Translations under genes and position numbers: made by a program | Shown: positions 9,393 to 19,075 of the stretch, in pieces | Position numbering within the stretch: position 1 is the first letter of the stretch | How the letters are laid out: every line of letters begins with the position of its first letter | Source: Deltaproteobacteria bacterium | Lineage (GTDB): Bacteria > Desulfobacterota > Desulfobulbia > Desulfobulbales > VMSU01 | DNA length: 32,801 nucleotides | NCBI GenBank assembly: GCA_024275235.1 | Contig: JAJRZN010000002.1 | Span: forward strand, 1 to 32,801 | Direction: 5' to 3' | The notes under the pieces: generated by a model | The model's input: only the letters and a program-made list of their open reading frames with translations | Database searches by the model: none | Told to the model about the DNA's origin: nothing

Positions 9393-10448
9393 ATGACCGA
9401 TAAAAAATCAAAATATGCCGAAGCTGGTGTTGATATTGATAAGGCCAATGCTTTTGTTGATAATATAAAACCTCTTGTTGCCGCTACTTTTCAACGCGGC
9501 GTGTTAACGGATATTGGCGGTTTTGGCGGGCTTTTCGCTCTGGGCAGCGGCCGTTATCAGGATCCGGTGCTGGTTTCCTCCACTGACGGTGTGGGTACTA
9601 AATTAAAAATTGCCGAATTGTGCGGCTGTCACGATACCATTGGCATTGATCTGGTGGCTATGTGCGTGAATGACGTTATTGTCTCCGGGGCCCGGCCGCT
9701 TTTTTTCCTGGATTATTTTTCCATGGGGGTTTTGGATATAGAGCAGGCCAGTGATGTGGTAAAAGGGGTTGCCAGGGGCTGCCAGATTTCTAAATGTTCA
9801 CTCATTGGCGGCGAAACGGCAGAGATGCCGGGGCATTATGCCGCCGGTGCCTATGACCTGGCCGGTTTTTCCGTTGGTATTGTGGAGCGCGATGCCATTA
9901 TTGACGGTTCTGAAATCAGGGTGGGGGATAAAATTATCGGGCTGGGTTCAAGCGGTATCCATAGTAATGGCTATTCTCTGGTGCGTAAAGTCTGTTTTGA
10001 GGAACTTGGCCTCAAGGTTGATGATTATATCGACGAACTGGGTTGCTCTCTCGGAGAGGAACTTTTATGTCCCACCAGAATTTACACCGAGACGATACTT
10101 AATATAATCAAGAATTTCCCAGTTCGGGGGCTGGTGCATATTACCGGCGGCGGTTTTATTGATAATATCCCGCGAATTCTGCCCAAAGGCTGTCGGGCGG
10201 TTATTGACCGTAATTCCTGGCCGCTGCTGCCGATTTTTGAATTTCTGCGCCATGGCGGTAAGATAAGCGGATCTGATATGTACCGTACCTTTAACTGTGG
10301 GATCGGTATGGTTATGATCGTGGGGTCAAAGTCTGTTGAAGATGTTATTATGCAGCTTGAGGCTCTCGGTGAAAAGGCCTATGTTATCGGTGAGATATCC
10401 GCCTGCCAGGGTGAATCGTGCCCCGCTGTGGAGATGGACGGCCTCTGA
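9393..10448 (+). CDS. purM: Phosphoribosylformylglycinamidine cyclo-ligase
   Basis: KYAEAGVDIDKANAFVDNIKPLV, DGVGTKLKIA, GGETAEMPGHY, GLGSSGIHSNGYSLVRK; start uncertain (alternatives at 9375 and 9339 in the same frame). Confidence 0.95.
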   Translation: MTDKKSKYAEAGVDIDKANAFVDNIKPLVAATFQRGVLTDIGGFGGLFALGSGRYQDPVLVSSTDGVGTKLKIAELCGCHDTIGIDLVAMCVNDVIVSGARPLFFLDYFSMGVLDIEQASDVVKGVARGCQISKCSLIGGETAEMPGHYAAGAYDLAGFSVGIVERDAIIDGSEIRVGDKIIGLGSSGIHSNGYSLVRKVCFEELGLKVDDYIDELGCSLGEELLCPTRIYTETILNIIKNFPVRGLVHITGGGFIDNIPRILPKGCRAVIDRNSWPLLPIFEFLRHGGKISGSDMYRTFNCGIGMVMIVGSKSVEDVIMQLEALGEKAYVIGEISACQGESCPAVEMDGL

Positions 10449-10457
10449 AATTTCAAG

Positions 10458-10491
10458 CGGTAGAGCAAGGCATACCTGCCTTGCTCTACCG
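10458..10491. terminator. Strong hairpin between convergent purM and moaB/mogA, possible bidirectional transcript end
   Basis: Perfect 15-bp arms CGGTAGAGCAAGGCA (10458-10472) / TGCCTTGCTCTACCG (10477-10491), 4-nt loop; overlaps the stop codon of the minus gene; no clear T-tract. Confidence 0.6.
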
Positions 10492-10983
10492 GCCGCAATC
10501 GGCCGTACCGCCCTTTATTTTGTAAATAGCGTGAGGCAGAGCGTCAAGAACAACAGCGATATTTTCCTGGGCCGCTTTTTTGCTGCCCGGCAGATTTATA
10601 ATCAGGCAATTACCCCTGATCCCGCATATGGCGCGGGAGAGGATAGCATGGGGGGTTATTTTGAAGCTTGCCCGGCGCATGGCCTCGGCAAGTCCCGGTA
10701 ACTCACGGTCAATGACCCGTCTTGTGGCCTCTGGCGTCACATCGCCGGGGCTGACTCCGGTGCCGCCGGTGGTGATGATGAGATCAAGCTCCCTGATGTC
10801 AGCCCAGTCTATTAAGGTGGTTGAGATTATCTTCTCGTTATCGGGAATAATTTGGTAGGAGCCGATTTTAAAGCCGGCGGCCTCCATTATTTTCTGCAGG
10901 TTCTTTCCGCTGGTATCTTCACGTTTGCCCCTTGAGCCCTTGTCGCTCATAGTCAGAATTCCGCAGCTGTATTCGGCCCCCAC
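10486..10983 (-). CDS. MoaB/MogA-family molybdenum cofactor biosynthesis protein
   Basis: ILTMSDKGSRGKREDTSGKNL...LIITTGGTGVSPGDVTPEATRRVIDRELPGLAEAMR; GTG start overlapping the stop codon of the EF-G-like gene. Confidence 0.9.
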   Translation of the reverse strand: MGAEYSCGILTMSDKGSRGKREDTSGKNLQKIMEAAGFKIGSYQIIPDNEKIISTTLIDWADIRELDLIITTGGTGVSPGDVTPEATRRVIDRELPGLAEAMRRASFKITPHAILSRAICGIRGNCLIINLPGSKKAAQENIAVVLDALPHAIYKIKGGTADCGR

Positions 10984-13034
10984 TATGCCTCCTCGTTAAT
11001 GATTTTTTCGGTCAACTGAGCCGGTAACTCCTCGTAATGGGAAAATTCGTTTATGAAACTGCCCAGCCCGCCGGTAATGGCAATGAGCTGGGAGCCGTAC
11101 TCCTGAATTTCGGCCATGGGGGCCTGCACCTTGATTATCTCACCGTCCGGAGCGGAATCCATGCCCATGACCCGGCCGCGGCGGCTGTTAATATCACCGA
11201 TGACATCGCCTACATAGTCTTTGGGTACGGTAATGGTGAGGCTCATTATCGGTTCTAATAATACCGGATTGGCCTCTAAGGCCCCCTTTTTAAAGGCCAT
11301 GGAGCCGGAGATTTTAAAGGCCATCTCTGAAGAGTCAACATTATGAAAGGAACCGTCCACCAGTGAGACCTTGACATCAACCATGGGATAGCCGGCAATT
11401 ACCCCCTTGGCGATGGCCTCCTGGACGCCTTTGTTGACGGCCGGTATATACTGTTTGGGAATTACACCGCCGACGATTTCATCGACAAATTCATAACCTC
11501 CTCCCCTGGGAAGGGGCTCAATCTGCAGCCAGTTATCGGCATATTGTCCCCGGCCGCCGGACTGCTTTTTGTGCTTGTATTGTACCCTGGCTTTACCGCG
11601 AATGGTCTCCTTGTAAGGGACTTTGGGCAGTTTCAGCTCCATGCCGACCCCGAATTTGCGCTGTATTTTCTCGCCGGTGATCTGCAGGTGAATTTTACCG
11701 GTACCGGAAATTAAGACCTCGTTGGTCTGTTTTTCCCGGCCCAGTCGCAGAGTGGGATCTTCGGCCAGCATCTTGCTGAGGGCGGCAAAGAGCTTATCCT
11801 CGTCATCTTTTTTGGCGCCTGAGACCGCGTAGGTGACGGTGGGACGCAAAGCCTCCGGCATGTCAAAGATGATGGGCCGCTCGGCAAGGCACAGAGTGTC
11901 GCCCGTTTCAGTGTATTTCAGTTTAGTGACCGCGGCGATCATTCCGGCTTCCACCTCCGGCACAGGGTGATGCTCTTTACCCTCCATAATAAGCAGCTGG
12001 CCAAATTTTTCGTTTTTATCCTTATTGGCATTGTAGAATGTGTCGCCGGATAATTTCCCGGAGATAACCTTGAATATGGTGAGACGACCGGCGTAAGGAT
12101 CGGCCATGGTTTTGAATACCAGGGCCGAGAAAGGGGCGTCTGTTGTGGGTGGCAGCTCAACTATATCGCCGCTGCCGGGGACGGTGCCGACCCTGGGCGG
12201 CATTTCCGCCGGGGCGGGCAGGAGACCGATAATGGTATCCAAAAGTGGTTGAACCCCCATGCTGACCGCGGCTCCAGCCAGTATCGGGCATAATTTTGCC
12301 TCTCGTACCGCCCGCCGCAGACCTTCTTTTATCTCGCTGTCCTTTAAGCTGCCTTCTTCCAGAAATTTTTCGATAAGATCGTCATCCGTTTCAGCCACGG
12401 ACTCCATGAGTGCTTCACGCCAGAGCGCGGCCTCCTCCACCATCTCGGCCGGGATGTCGGTCTCGGTGAATTCTCCGCTTTCATCTTTGAGGAAGGCCTT
12501 TAAGGTCAGCAGGTTGATAACCCCCCTGAAATTATCCTCTGCTCCCACGGGGATTTGAATTACCGCGGTCTTAAAGGGGAGATCCTCTTTAATGCCATTG
12601 ACGGCGGCATTAAAATCAGCCCGTTCGCGATCCATTTTGTTGATGAAAATAAGGGCGGGCCGCTGGTTGTTGAAGATAAAGTCAGCGATCTTGGCTGTCT
12701 GGTTTTTGATGCCTAACACGGCGCCAACAATGAAGACGGCGCTGTCAACCACCTGGGCCGCAAAAAAGGCGTCATTTAAAAAATTGTCATCGCCGGGTGT
12801 GTCGGTGAGAAATATATCGTGCTTTTTCCAGGTACAGCGGTTGAAAGAGGAATTTATACTGAGTTTATGGTTGATTTCCTCGGGCTCAAAATCCATCAAC
12901 GCTGAGCCGTCATCGACCTTGCCTAAACGGGAGTTTTTCCCGCAGGTATATAATATGGCCTCCGCGAGGGAGGTCTTGCCGCATTTGCTGTGCCCGAAGA
13001 TACCAACGTTTCTGATAAGACGTGCTTCTTTCAT
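10983..13034 (-). CDS. Elongation factor G-like translational GTPase (EF-G paralogue)
   Basis: 683 aa; G1 GHSKCGKTSL, DTPGDDNF, INKMDRERADF, EF-G domains IV/V (SGGRGQYADNWLQIEPL...FVDEIVGGVIPKQYIPAVNKGVQEA). Confidence 0.92.
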   Translation of the reverse strand: MKEARLIRNVGIFGHSKCGKTSLAEAILYTCGKNSRLGKVDDGSALMDFEPEEINHKLSINSSFNRCTWKKHDIFLTDTPGDDNFLNDAFFAAQVVDSAVFIVGAVLGIKNQTAKIADFIFNNQRPALIFINKMDRERADFNAAVNGIKEDLPFKTAVIQIPVGAEDNFRGVINLLTLKAFLKDESGEFTETDIPAEMVEEAALWREALMESVAETDDDLIEKFLEEGSLKDSEIKEGLRRAVREAKLCPILAGAAVSMGVQPLLDTIIGLLPAPAEMPPRVGTVPGSGDIVELPPTTDAPFSALVFKTMADPYAGRLTIFKVISGKLSGDTFYNANKDKNEKFGQLLIMEGKEHHPVPEVEAGMIAAVTKLKYTETGDTLCLAERPIIFDMPEALRPTVTYAVSGAKKDDEDKLFAALSKMLAEDPTLRLGREKQTNEVLISGTGKIHLQITGEKIQRKFGVGMELKLPKVPYKETIRGKARVQYKHKKQSGGRGQYADNWLQIEPLPRGGGYEFVDEIVGGVIPKQYIPAVNKGVQEAIAKGVIAGYPMVDVKVSLVDGSFHNVDSSEMAFKISGSMAFKKGALEANPVLLEPIMSLTITVPKDYVGDVIGDINSRRGRVMGMDSAPDGEIIKVQAPMAEIQEYGSQLIAITGGLGSFINEFSHYEELPAQLTEKIINEEA

Positions 13035-13124
13035 GAAACCTCCTCCTTGCTGTTATGGCAGACCTGATGAATATTGTCGCCTTTATGGCTAATATAATGC
13101 GCCGGGCTTGTCAATTGAAAAACT

Positions 13125-13157
13125 GTAACTGTTTAGCTGCACCCAATCCGGAGTCTC
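13125..13157. repeat. Dispersed half-copy of the element A left arm
   Basis: GTAACTGTTTAGCTGCACCCAATCCGGAGTCT is close to 2638 GTAACTGTTCAGCAGCACCCCATTTCGGAGTCT. Confidence 0.65.
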
Positions 13158-13303
13158 ACAGGCTCGCTTACCTGAATTGTATTTTATGAACTTGGTACCC
13201 GGTTGATATAAAATTGTGTTATAATTAAATTTGTTTGATTTTACAGCCAGTCAGTAATTAAGTAAAAACAAAAAGAGAAAAGGCGGAAAGGAGAAATATT
13301 GAG

Positions 13304-15472
13304 ATGAAGGGGATTTATATTCAATTGTTCAGCGTCCATGGTCTGGTACGTGGAGAAGCCCCGGAATTAGGCAGGGATGCCGATACCGGAGGGCAGGTAA
13401 AATATGTTCTGGAGTTGGCCCGGGCCCTGGCTTGTCAGCCTGAAGTGGCCCAGGTTGATCTCTTTACCCGTCTCATTGAGGATAAAAGATTATCGCCCTC
13501 CTATGCCAGACCCATTGAGCCTCTTAATGATAAGGCCCGGTTGATCCGCCTGCCGTGCGGCGGGCGGAAATATATCAGGAAAGAGCTGCTCTGGCCTCAT
13601 TTGGATGAATTTGTTGACCGTACGGTTCGTTTTATCCGCAATGAAGGGCGGATTCCTGACTTTTTTCACGGTCATTATGCCGATGGCGGCTATGTGGCTC
13701 AGGAACTGGCCCGTATTTTCGGGATGCCCTTTATCTTTACCGGACATTCCATGGGACTGCATAAAAAGAACCGGCTGTTAAGTGAAGGAGCTAAAGAACA
13801 GGAATTACAACGTAAATACCAGATTGATTACCGAATAGAGGTGGAGGAAAAGATTATTGAGAACGCCGAGTTGATCATAACTTCCACCAACCATGAATTA
13901 AAAAATCAATACGGCCTTTACCGGAATCATGAGAGCGGCCGCTATGCCGTTATTCCGCCGGGTATTGACGTTGATATCTTTTACCCCTATTACGATAACG
14001 AAATTGATCCAAATCACAGCGATGAGGTCTCAAAGCAGGCCCACATGACCCTGATAAATGAGTTGCAGCGCTTCTGGGTTGGACCTCAAAAACCATTTGT
14101 TCTGGCCCTTTGCCGTCCAGATCAGCGTAAAAATATCTCCGGTCTCATAACCGCTTATGGTGAGGATCTGGAGTTGCAGGCCATGGCTAATCTGGCCATC
14201 TTTGCCGGAATCAGAAAAAATATTACCGAGATGGAGGAGAATGAACAGAATGTCTTGACCGAAATGCTGCTTCTCATGGATCAATATGATCTTTATGGCA
14301 AGATGGCCATTCCCAAGAAACATAATTTCAGTCTTGAGGTTCCGGAACTTTACCGGCTCTGCGCCAGCGGCGGCGGCGTTTTTGTCAATCCCGCTCTTAT
14401 CGAGCCTTTTGGTCTTACCCTTATTGAGGCCGCCTCCTGCGGGGTACCAATTGTTGCCACCAACGATGGGGGGCCGGCGGATATTATCGGTAACTGTGAT
14501 AATGGCTTTCTGGTTGATCCCACTGACAGCTCGGCTATTGCCGTGGCCTGTAAAAATATTATAACTGATCATGATTTATGGAATAAATTTTCCCGTAACG
14601 GTATTAATGGTATCCGTAGTCATTATTCCTGGAGCTCACATTGCGCTAAAATGCTTAAAGAAATTACCGAAGTGAAGGATAAAATGCCTCTTGTCACCCA
14701 CCGTAGAGCCCATACCAAGGTAAGTGGTATAGGGCGGCGTTTGACCAGGGTAAACAGGCTGCTGGTCACCGATATAGATAATACCCTGGTGGGAGACGAC
14801 GAGGCCATGAAGAAGCTGCTGGCCGTGCTTGATGACTCGCGTCAGATCATGGCCTGGGGGGTAGCTACCGGCCGCTGCCGGGAGATGATGTGTGATATTC
14901 TGGAGGAATATGGAGTTCCCCTGCCGGACATAATGATTACCTCGGTGGGTACAGAGATATATTACGGCGCTCTCATGGAAGAAGACCGCGGCTGGCAGCG
15001 GCATTTAAGTTATCGCTGGCGGCCGGAGGCGGTTATGGAGGTCATGGCTGGTCTGGACTTTGTGGAGCTGCAGGAAGAAGACGCCAGGCGCCGTTACAAA
15101 TTGAGTTATTATATGGAGGATGATCCGGAGATGCTGGCCGAGGTTCATCGTCGTCTGCACGAGGCCAGGCTGCGCTCCCATGTGGTTTATTCCCACGGCC
15201 AGTTTCTGGATATCCTGCCTTTACGGGCCTCCAAGGGCAAGGCGGTACGCTATTTGAGTAATAAATGGGGCATTCCTTTGACTAATATTATGGTATGCGG
15301 TGATTCCGGCAACGATCTGGAGATGCTGCGTGGCGAGACCTGCGGCGTGGTTGTGGGGAATTACAGTAAGGAACTGGAACCTCTTAAAGGGCTGCGTAAG
15401 CTCTATTTCAGCAAACAGGAATATGCCGCCGGTATTATTGACGGTATAGCTCACTATGGCTTTATCAAATGA
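13304..15472 (+). CDS. Sucrose-phosphate synthase with fused C-terminal HAD sucrose-phosphatase-like domain
   Basis: GT4 motifs (DTGGQVKYVLELARAL, GHYADGGYVA, EPFGLTLIEAA) plus HAD motifs VTDIDNTLVGDD and CGDSGNDLEML. Confidence 0.93.
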   Translation: MKGIYIQLFSVHGLVRGEAPELGRDADTGGQVKYVLELARALACQPEVAQVDLFTRLIEDKRLSPSYARPIEPLNDKARLIRLPCGGRKYIRKELLWPHLDEFVDRTVRFIRNEGRIPDFFHGHYADGGYVAQELARIFGMPFIFTGHSMGLHKKNRLLSEGAKEQELQRKYQIDYRIEVEEKIIENAELIITSTNHELKNQYGLYRNHESGRYAVIPPGIDVDIFYPYYDNEIDPNHSDEVSKQAHMTLINELQRFWVGPQKPFVLALCRPDQRKNISGLITAYGEDLELQAMANLAIFAGIRKNITEMEENEQNVLTEMLLLMDQYDLYGKMAIPKKHNFSLEVPELYRLCASGGGVFVNPALIEPFGLTLIEAASCGVPIVATNDGGPADIIGNCDNGFLVDPTDSSAIAVACKNIITDHDLWNKFSRNGINGIRSHYSWSSHCAKMLKEITEVKDKMPLVTHRRAHTKVSGIGRRLTRVNRLLVTDIDNTLVGDDEAMKKLLAVLDDSRQIMAWGVATGRCREMMCDILEEYGVPLPDIMITSVGTEIYYGALMEEDRGWQRHLSYRWRPEAVMEVMAGLDFVELQEEDARRRYKLSYYMEDDPEMLAEVHRRLHEARLRSHVVYSHGQFLDILPLRASKGKAVRYLSNKWGIPLTNIMVCGDSGNDLEMLRGETCGVVVGNYSKELEPLKGLRKLYFSKQEYAAGIIDGIAHYGFIK

Positions 15473-15505
15473 TAATTACGTGATTTTTAATTTCAGGGGT
15501 TAGAT

Positions 15506-17914
15506 ATGAGTAAAAATCTGCAAAATTTTGTTGATGAAGAAGAATTACCGGTGCTGCGGGAATTCTTATTCTCTCTGCCCGATAACCTGCCGGGGCCGAT
15601 TATTCTGCGTAATGATATTATGCACGCTTTCAAGCTGTATCTTCAGGGGCTGGAGCAGGATGGGGATATGCCGGGAGCCTGGCTGTTTCTAGGCCGGATT
15701 CAGGAATTGATGCGGATGGATGACCGTTTAGTTTTTATCTTTCGCCGCCAGCGGGCTCGAAGCCGAATCTATGAGATACAGCGGCGGGATAATAAATTAA
15801 AGCAGTTGACGGTGAAGGATTTTTTGACCATTAAAGAGAAACTGCTCTACCCGGATCTGCCGGTCAATGAACGAACCAGCCTGGAGGTCAACCTGGCCCC
15901 CTTCTATGATTACGGCCCCCATCTTAAAGATCCGGATTCCATTGGCCAGGGGATAAAGCATCTTAATCGTTATATGTCCACCAATCTGGTGCATGAACCG
16001 GATAAAATGAACAGTGCCCTTTATGAGTTTTTGAAGCTCCATCATCTTCACGGCCGCCAGTTGCTCTTAGATGGCAGTCTGGTTCGTAACAGCCGGGAGT
16101 TAGAGACGGTTCTGGAGGACGCCGTTGATATAATTGAACGTCGCCGGGAGAATGAAGGGCCGGGCTTTTTACGTCATAAACTGGCGGCCCTGGGGCTGCT
16201 GGATGGCTGGGGGAACAGTGCTGTCCGTATCCTTGAGACCATTAACCTCCTCCGGGATGTGTTGCAGCAGCCAGATGAGAACAACTTAGAGGAGTTCCTG
16301 GCCAGGGTGCCCATGGTCTCCAAGGTGGCCCTGATTTCACCGCATGGCTGGTTTGGTCAGAAAAACGTCCTTGGCCGTCCTGATACCGGCGGCCAGGTGG
16401 TCTATGTCCTTGATCAGGCCTGCGCCATGGAACAGTATATGCGCAAGGATTTACGGCTTTCCGGCCTGGAAATCAAGCCGCGGATTGTCATTGTTACCCG
16501 TTTGATTCCCGAAAATGACGGCACTACCTCCGATCAGTGCCTGGAAAAGGTTGATGGTACGGATAATGTCTGGATCTTAAGGGTACCGTTCCGTGATCAT
16601 AATGGTGAAATTGTCCCTTACTGGATGTCAAGATTTAAGGTCTGGCCCTATCTCGAACGGTTTTCCCGGGAGGCGGAGCAGGAGATCATGCTTGAGCTGG
16701 GCGGCCGTCCCGATCTTATAGTCGGCAATTATTCCGATGGTAACCTGGTGGCCACCAAACTCTCCAAACGGCTCGGGGTTATTCAATGCAATATCGCTCA
16801 CGCCCTGGAGAAATCTAAATATCTCTTCAGCGATCTTTACTGGCATGATTTTGAGGAGCAGTATAATTTTTCTATTCAGTTCATGGCTGACCTCATCGCC
16901 ATGAATCTGACCAACTTTATCATCACCTCCACCAGTCAGGAGATCAGTGGTACCGAGAGCTCCATTGGTCAATATGAATCGTATCAGTTTTTTATTATGC
17001 CCGGCCTGATGAAGGTGGTGAGCGGTATTCAATTATTTCATCCCCGCTTTAATGTTATCCCGCCGGGGGTCAATAACAGGGTTTTTTATCCCTACACCTT
17101 GAAAAAGCGGAAGGCAGAGGTCATGGAGGAGATGAACCGCATCCTCTTTGAGGCGCAGGATGAATCGTGTCTGGGCTATTTGGAACGGCCTGAACTGCCG
17201 CCGATATTTTCCATTGCCCGTCTCGACCGGATTAAAAATCTCACCGGTCTTGTGGAGGCCTATGGCCGGAATCCGGAGCTCATGGCCACGGCCAATATGG
17301 TGATTATTGCCAGCGTCATTAATCCTGATAACTCCAATGATCAGGAGGAAAAGTCCGAAATCAACCGGATGCATGAGCTTATTAATGAACTGGGGCTGGC
17401 TGGTCATATCCGCTGGATTGGCCGGCGATTGTCCAAAGAGCAAACCGGTGAGGCCTATCGGGTGGTTGCCGACCGCAAGGGGATATTTGTGCAGCCCGCC
17501 CTGTTTGAGGCCTTTGGTCTCACCATTCTGGAGGCCATGCATTCAGGACTGCCGGTTTTCGCCACTAAGTTTGGCGGCCCTCTGGAGATAATTAAGGACG
17601 GGATAAGCGGGTTTCTGATTAATCCCACTGAATATGAGCAGATGAGTAATCGTCTCTTAAATTTTTTTAAGGATGCCGGGAACAGGAGAGGGTATTGGCA
17701 GAAGATTTCCAAAGCTGGTCTGCAACGGGCTAGTTCCCGTTTTACCTGGGAGCGTCATTGTCAGATGCTGACCCGGCTTACCAAGGTTTATGGCTTTTGG
17801 CGTTATTCCATCTCCAATCAGGCTAAGTCCCGGCTTAGTGAGTATTGTCATCTGCTCTATGAGCTGTATTTCAAGGAGCGGGCCGGGCGGCTTGTTGAAC
17901 CGCGTGGGGAGTAA
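15506..17914 (+). CDS. Sucrose synthase
   Basis: 802 aa; VALISPHGWFGQKNVLGRPDTGGQVVYVLDQACAME, NYSDGNLVATKLSKRLGVIQCNIAHALEKSKY, ARLDRIKNLTGLVEAYG, FVQPALFEAFGLTILEAM. Confidence 0.95.
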   Translation: MSKNLQNFVDEEELPVLREFLFSLPDNLPGPIILRNDIMHAFKLYLQGLEQDGDMPGAWLFLGRIQELMRMDDRLVFIFRRQRARSRIYEIQRRDNKLKQLTVKDFLTIKEKLLYPDLPVNERTSLEVNLAPFYDYGPHLKDPDSIGQGIKHLNRYMSTNLVHEPDKMNSALYEFLKLHHLHGRQLLLDGSLVRNSRELETVLEDAVDIIERRRENEGPGFLRHKLAALGLLDGWGNSAVRILETINLLRDVLQQPDENNLEEFLARVPMVSKVALISPHGWFGQKNVLGRPDTGGQVVYVLDQACAMEQYMRKDLRLSGLEIKPRIVIVTRLIPENDGTTSDQCLEKVDGTDNVWILRVPFRDHNGEIVPYWMSRFKVWPYLERFSREAEQEIMLELGGRPDLIVGNYSDGNLVATKLSKRLGVIQCNIAHALEKSKYLFSDLYWHDFEEQYNFSIQFMADLIAMNLTNFIITSTSQEISGTESSIGQYESYQFFIMPGLMKVVSGIQLFHPRFNVIPPGVNNRVFYPYTLKKRKAEVMEEMNRILFEAQDESCLGYLERPELPPIFSIARLDRIKNLTGLVEAYGRNPELMATANMVIIASVINPDNSNDQEEKSEINRMHELINELGLAGHIRWIGRRLSKEQTGEAYRVVADRKGIFVQPALFEAFGLTILEAMHSGLPVFATKFGGPLEIIKDGISGFLINPTEYEQMSNRLLNFFKDAGNRRGYWQKISKAGLQRASSRFTWERHCQMLTRLTKVYGFWRYSISNQAKSRLSEYCHLLYELYFKERAGRLVEPRGE

Positions 17915-17932
17915 AAGAGGAGCTTAGTAATT

Positions 17933-18775
17933 ATGAAGAGGGTTATCTGCATCGGTGAAACGGTATGGGATATTTTTCCGGATCGGGAGGTGTTGGGCGG
18001 GGCGCCCTTGAACGCCGCCTGTCAGCTGCGGAATCTGGGGCTGGATGTAAATCTTATCAGCCGGGTGGGTGCTGATCGTCTCGGCGACTCTGCCCGGCAG
18101 CAGATATCCGCTTTGGGGCTGCCCGCCGCCGGTATTCAGGTGGATGATAATTTGCCCACCGGCCAGGTTGATGTCCGCTTTGATGAACGTAATGAACCCC
18201 ATTTTGAAATTCGGGAACCAGCGGCCTGGGACAATATAATATACGCCGAGGCCGAGCCTCTGGCGGCTTCTCCCTTTCATCTCCTTTTTGGCACCCTGGG
18301 GCAGAGGGGAGCGGTGAGCCGGGAGACCATTGCTTCTCTGCGGCGCCGGGCTGAGCTCTGTTTCTATGATGTCAATTTACGGCCGCCCTTTACGACTATG
18401 GAATTGGTGGAAGAATCCATGGTTGCCTCTTATATGGTCAAGATGAATGAGGAGGAATTTCTAAAAATTACTGCCTGGTACGGTTTTGACGGCCAAAGGC
18501 GCGAGAAGGCGGGACGGCAGTTAGCGCGGCGCTTTAAGATCGGGGTGCTGGTGGTTACCCTTGGGGCGGGCGGCGGCTGGCTGCTTAGTGGCAGCGAGTT
18601 TGTGGAGCACCCTGGTTTTGCTGTCAAGGTGGTGGATACCGTGGGAGCTGGAGACGCCTTTTTTGCTGCCTTTATTAACGGTTTCATGGCAGGGCGGCCC
18701 TGGGTGGAATGTTTAAGCGCTGCCAACCGCCTGGGCAGTGAAGTGGCGGCCAGGCCGGGGGCCACGGCTGTTTAA
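17933..18775 (+). CDS. PfkB-family fructokinase
   Basis: CIGETVWDIFPDREVLGGAPLNAACQLRNLG; VDTVGAGDAFFAAFINGFM; directly follows sucrose synthase. Confidence 0.9.
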   Translation: MKRVICIGETVWDIFPDREVLGGAPLNAACQLRNLGLDVNLISRVGADRLGDSARQQISALGLPAAGIQVDDNLPTGQVDVRFDERNEPHFEIREPAAWDNIIYAEAEPLAASPFHLLFGTLGQRGAVSRETIASLRRRAELCFYDVNLRPPFTTMELVEESMVASYMVKMNEEEFLKITAWYGFDGQRREKAGRQLARRFKIGVLVVTLGAGGGWLLSGSEFVEHPGFAVKVVDTVGAGDAFFAAFINGFMAGRPWVECLSAANRLGSEVAARPGATAV

Positions 18776-18805
18776 AATCAGTATTTTTAATATTTCCCGG
18801 GGACG

Positions 18806-19075
18806 ATGATGGAAAAAGAAACCAACAAGAAATTGATTGAGGAGCGTTCCCGCCATGAGGCCGAGTGGGGGGCGGCCATGGATTCATCCGCTGATGCCAT
18901 ATATATACTTGATCCTGACCGTATGATTATTCGGGCCAATAAGGCCTTTTATAAGATGACCGCCAGTACGCCGGACAAGGCAATAGGGCGGCACATAACG
19001 GATATAGTCCATCCCCAGGGTGAATTAAAACCTTGTCCAGTCTGTCAGGCGCAGGAGGCAAAAAGGACGCGGTAA
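18806..19075 (+). pseudogene. N-terminal PAS-domain part of a sensor kinase, separated from the kinase domain by a -1 frame change
   Basis: MEKETNKKLIEERSRHEAEWGAAMDSSADAIYILDPDRMIIRANKAF...[18 protein letters not shown] then an abrupt stop; the matching continuation lies in the -1 frame. Confidence 0.75.

Noticed and set aside
12592-13092. 166-aa plus-strand ORF opposite the EF-G-like gene
   Set aside because: Complement of the conserved GTPase domain; no independent coding signal
14030-14572. 180-aa minus-strand ORF inside the sucrose-phosphate synthase gene
   Set aside because: Antisense to a well-supported GT4 gene, low-complexity translation, no start context or domain
17033-17542. 169-aa minus-strand ORF inside sucrose synthase
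   Set aside because: Shadow ORF opposite conserved SuSy motifs
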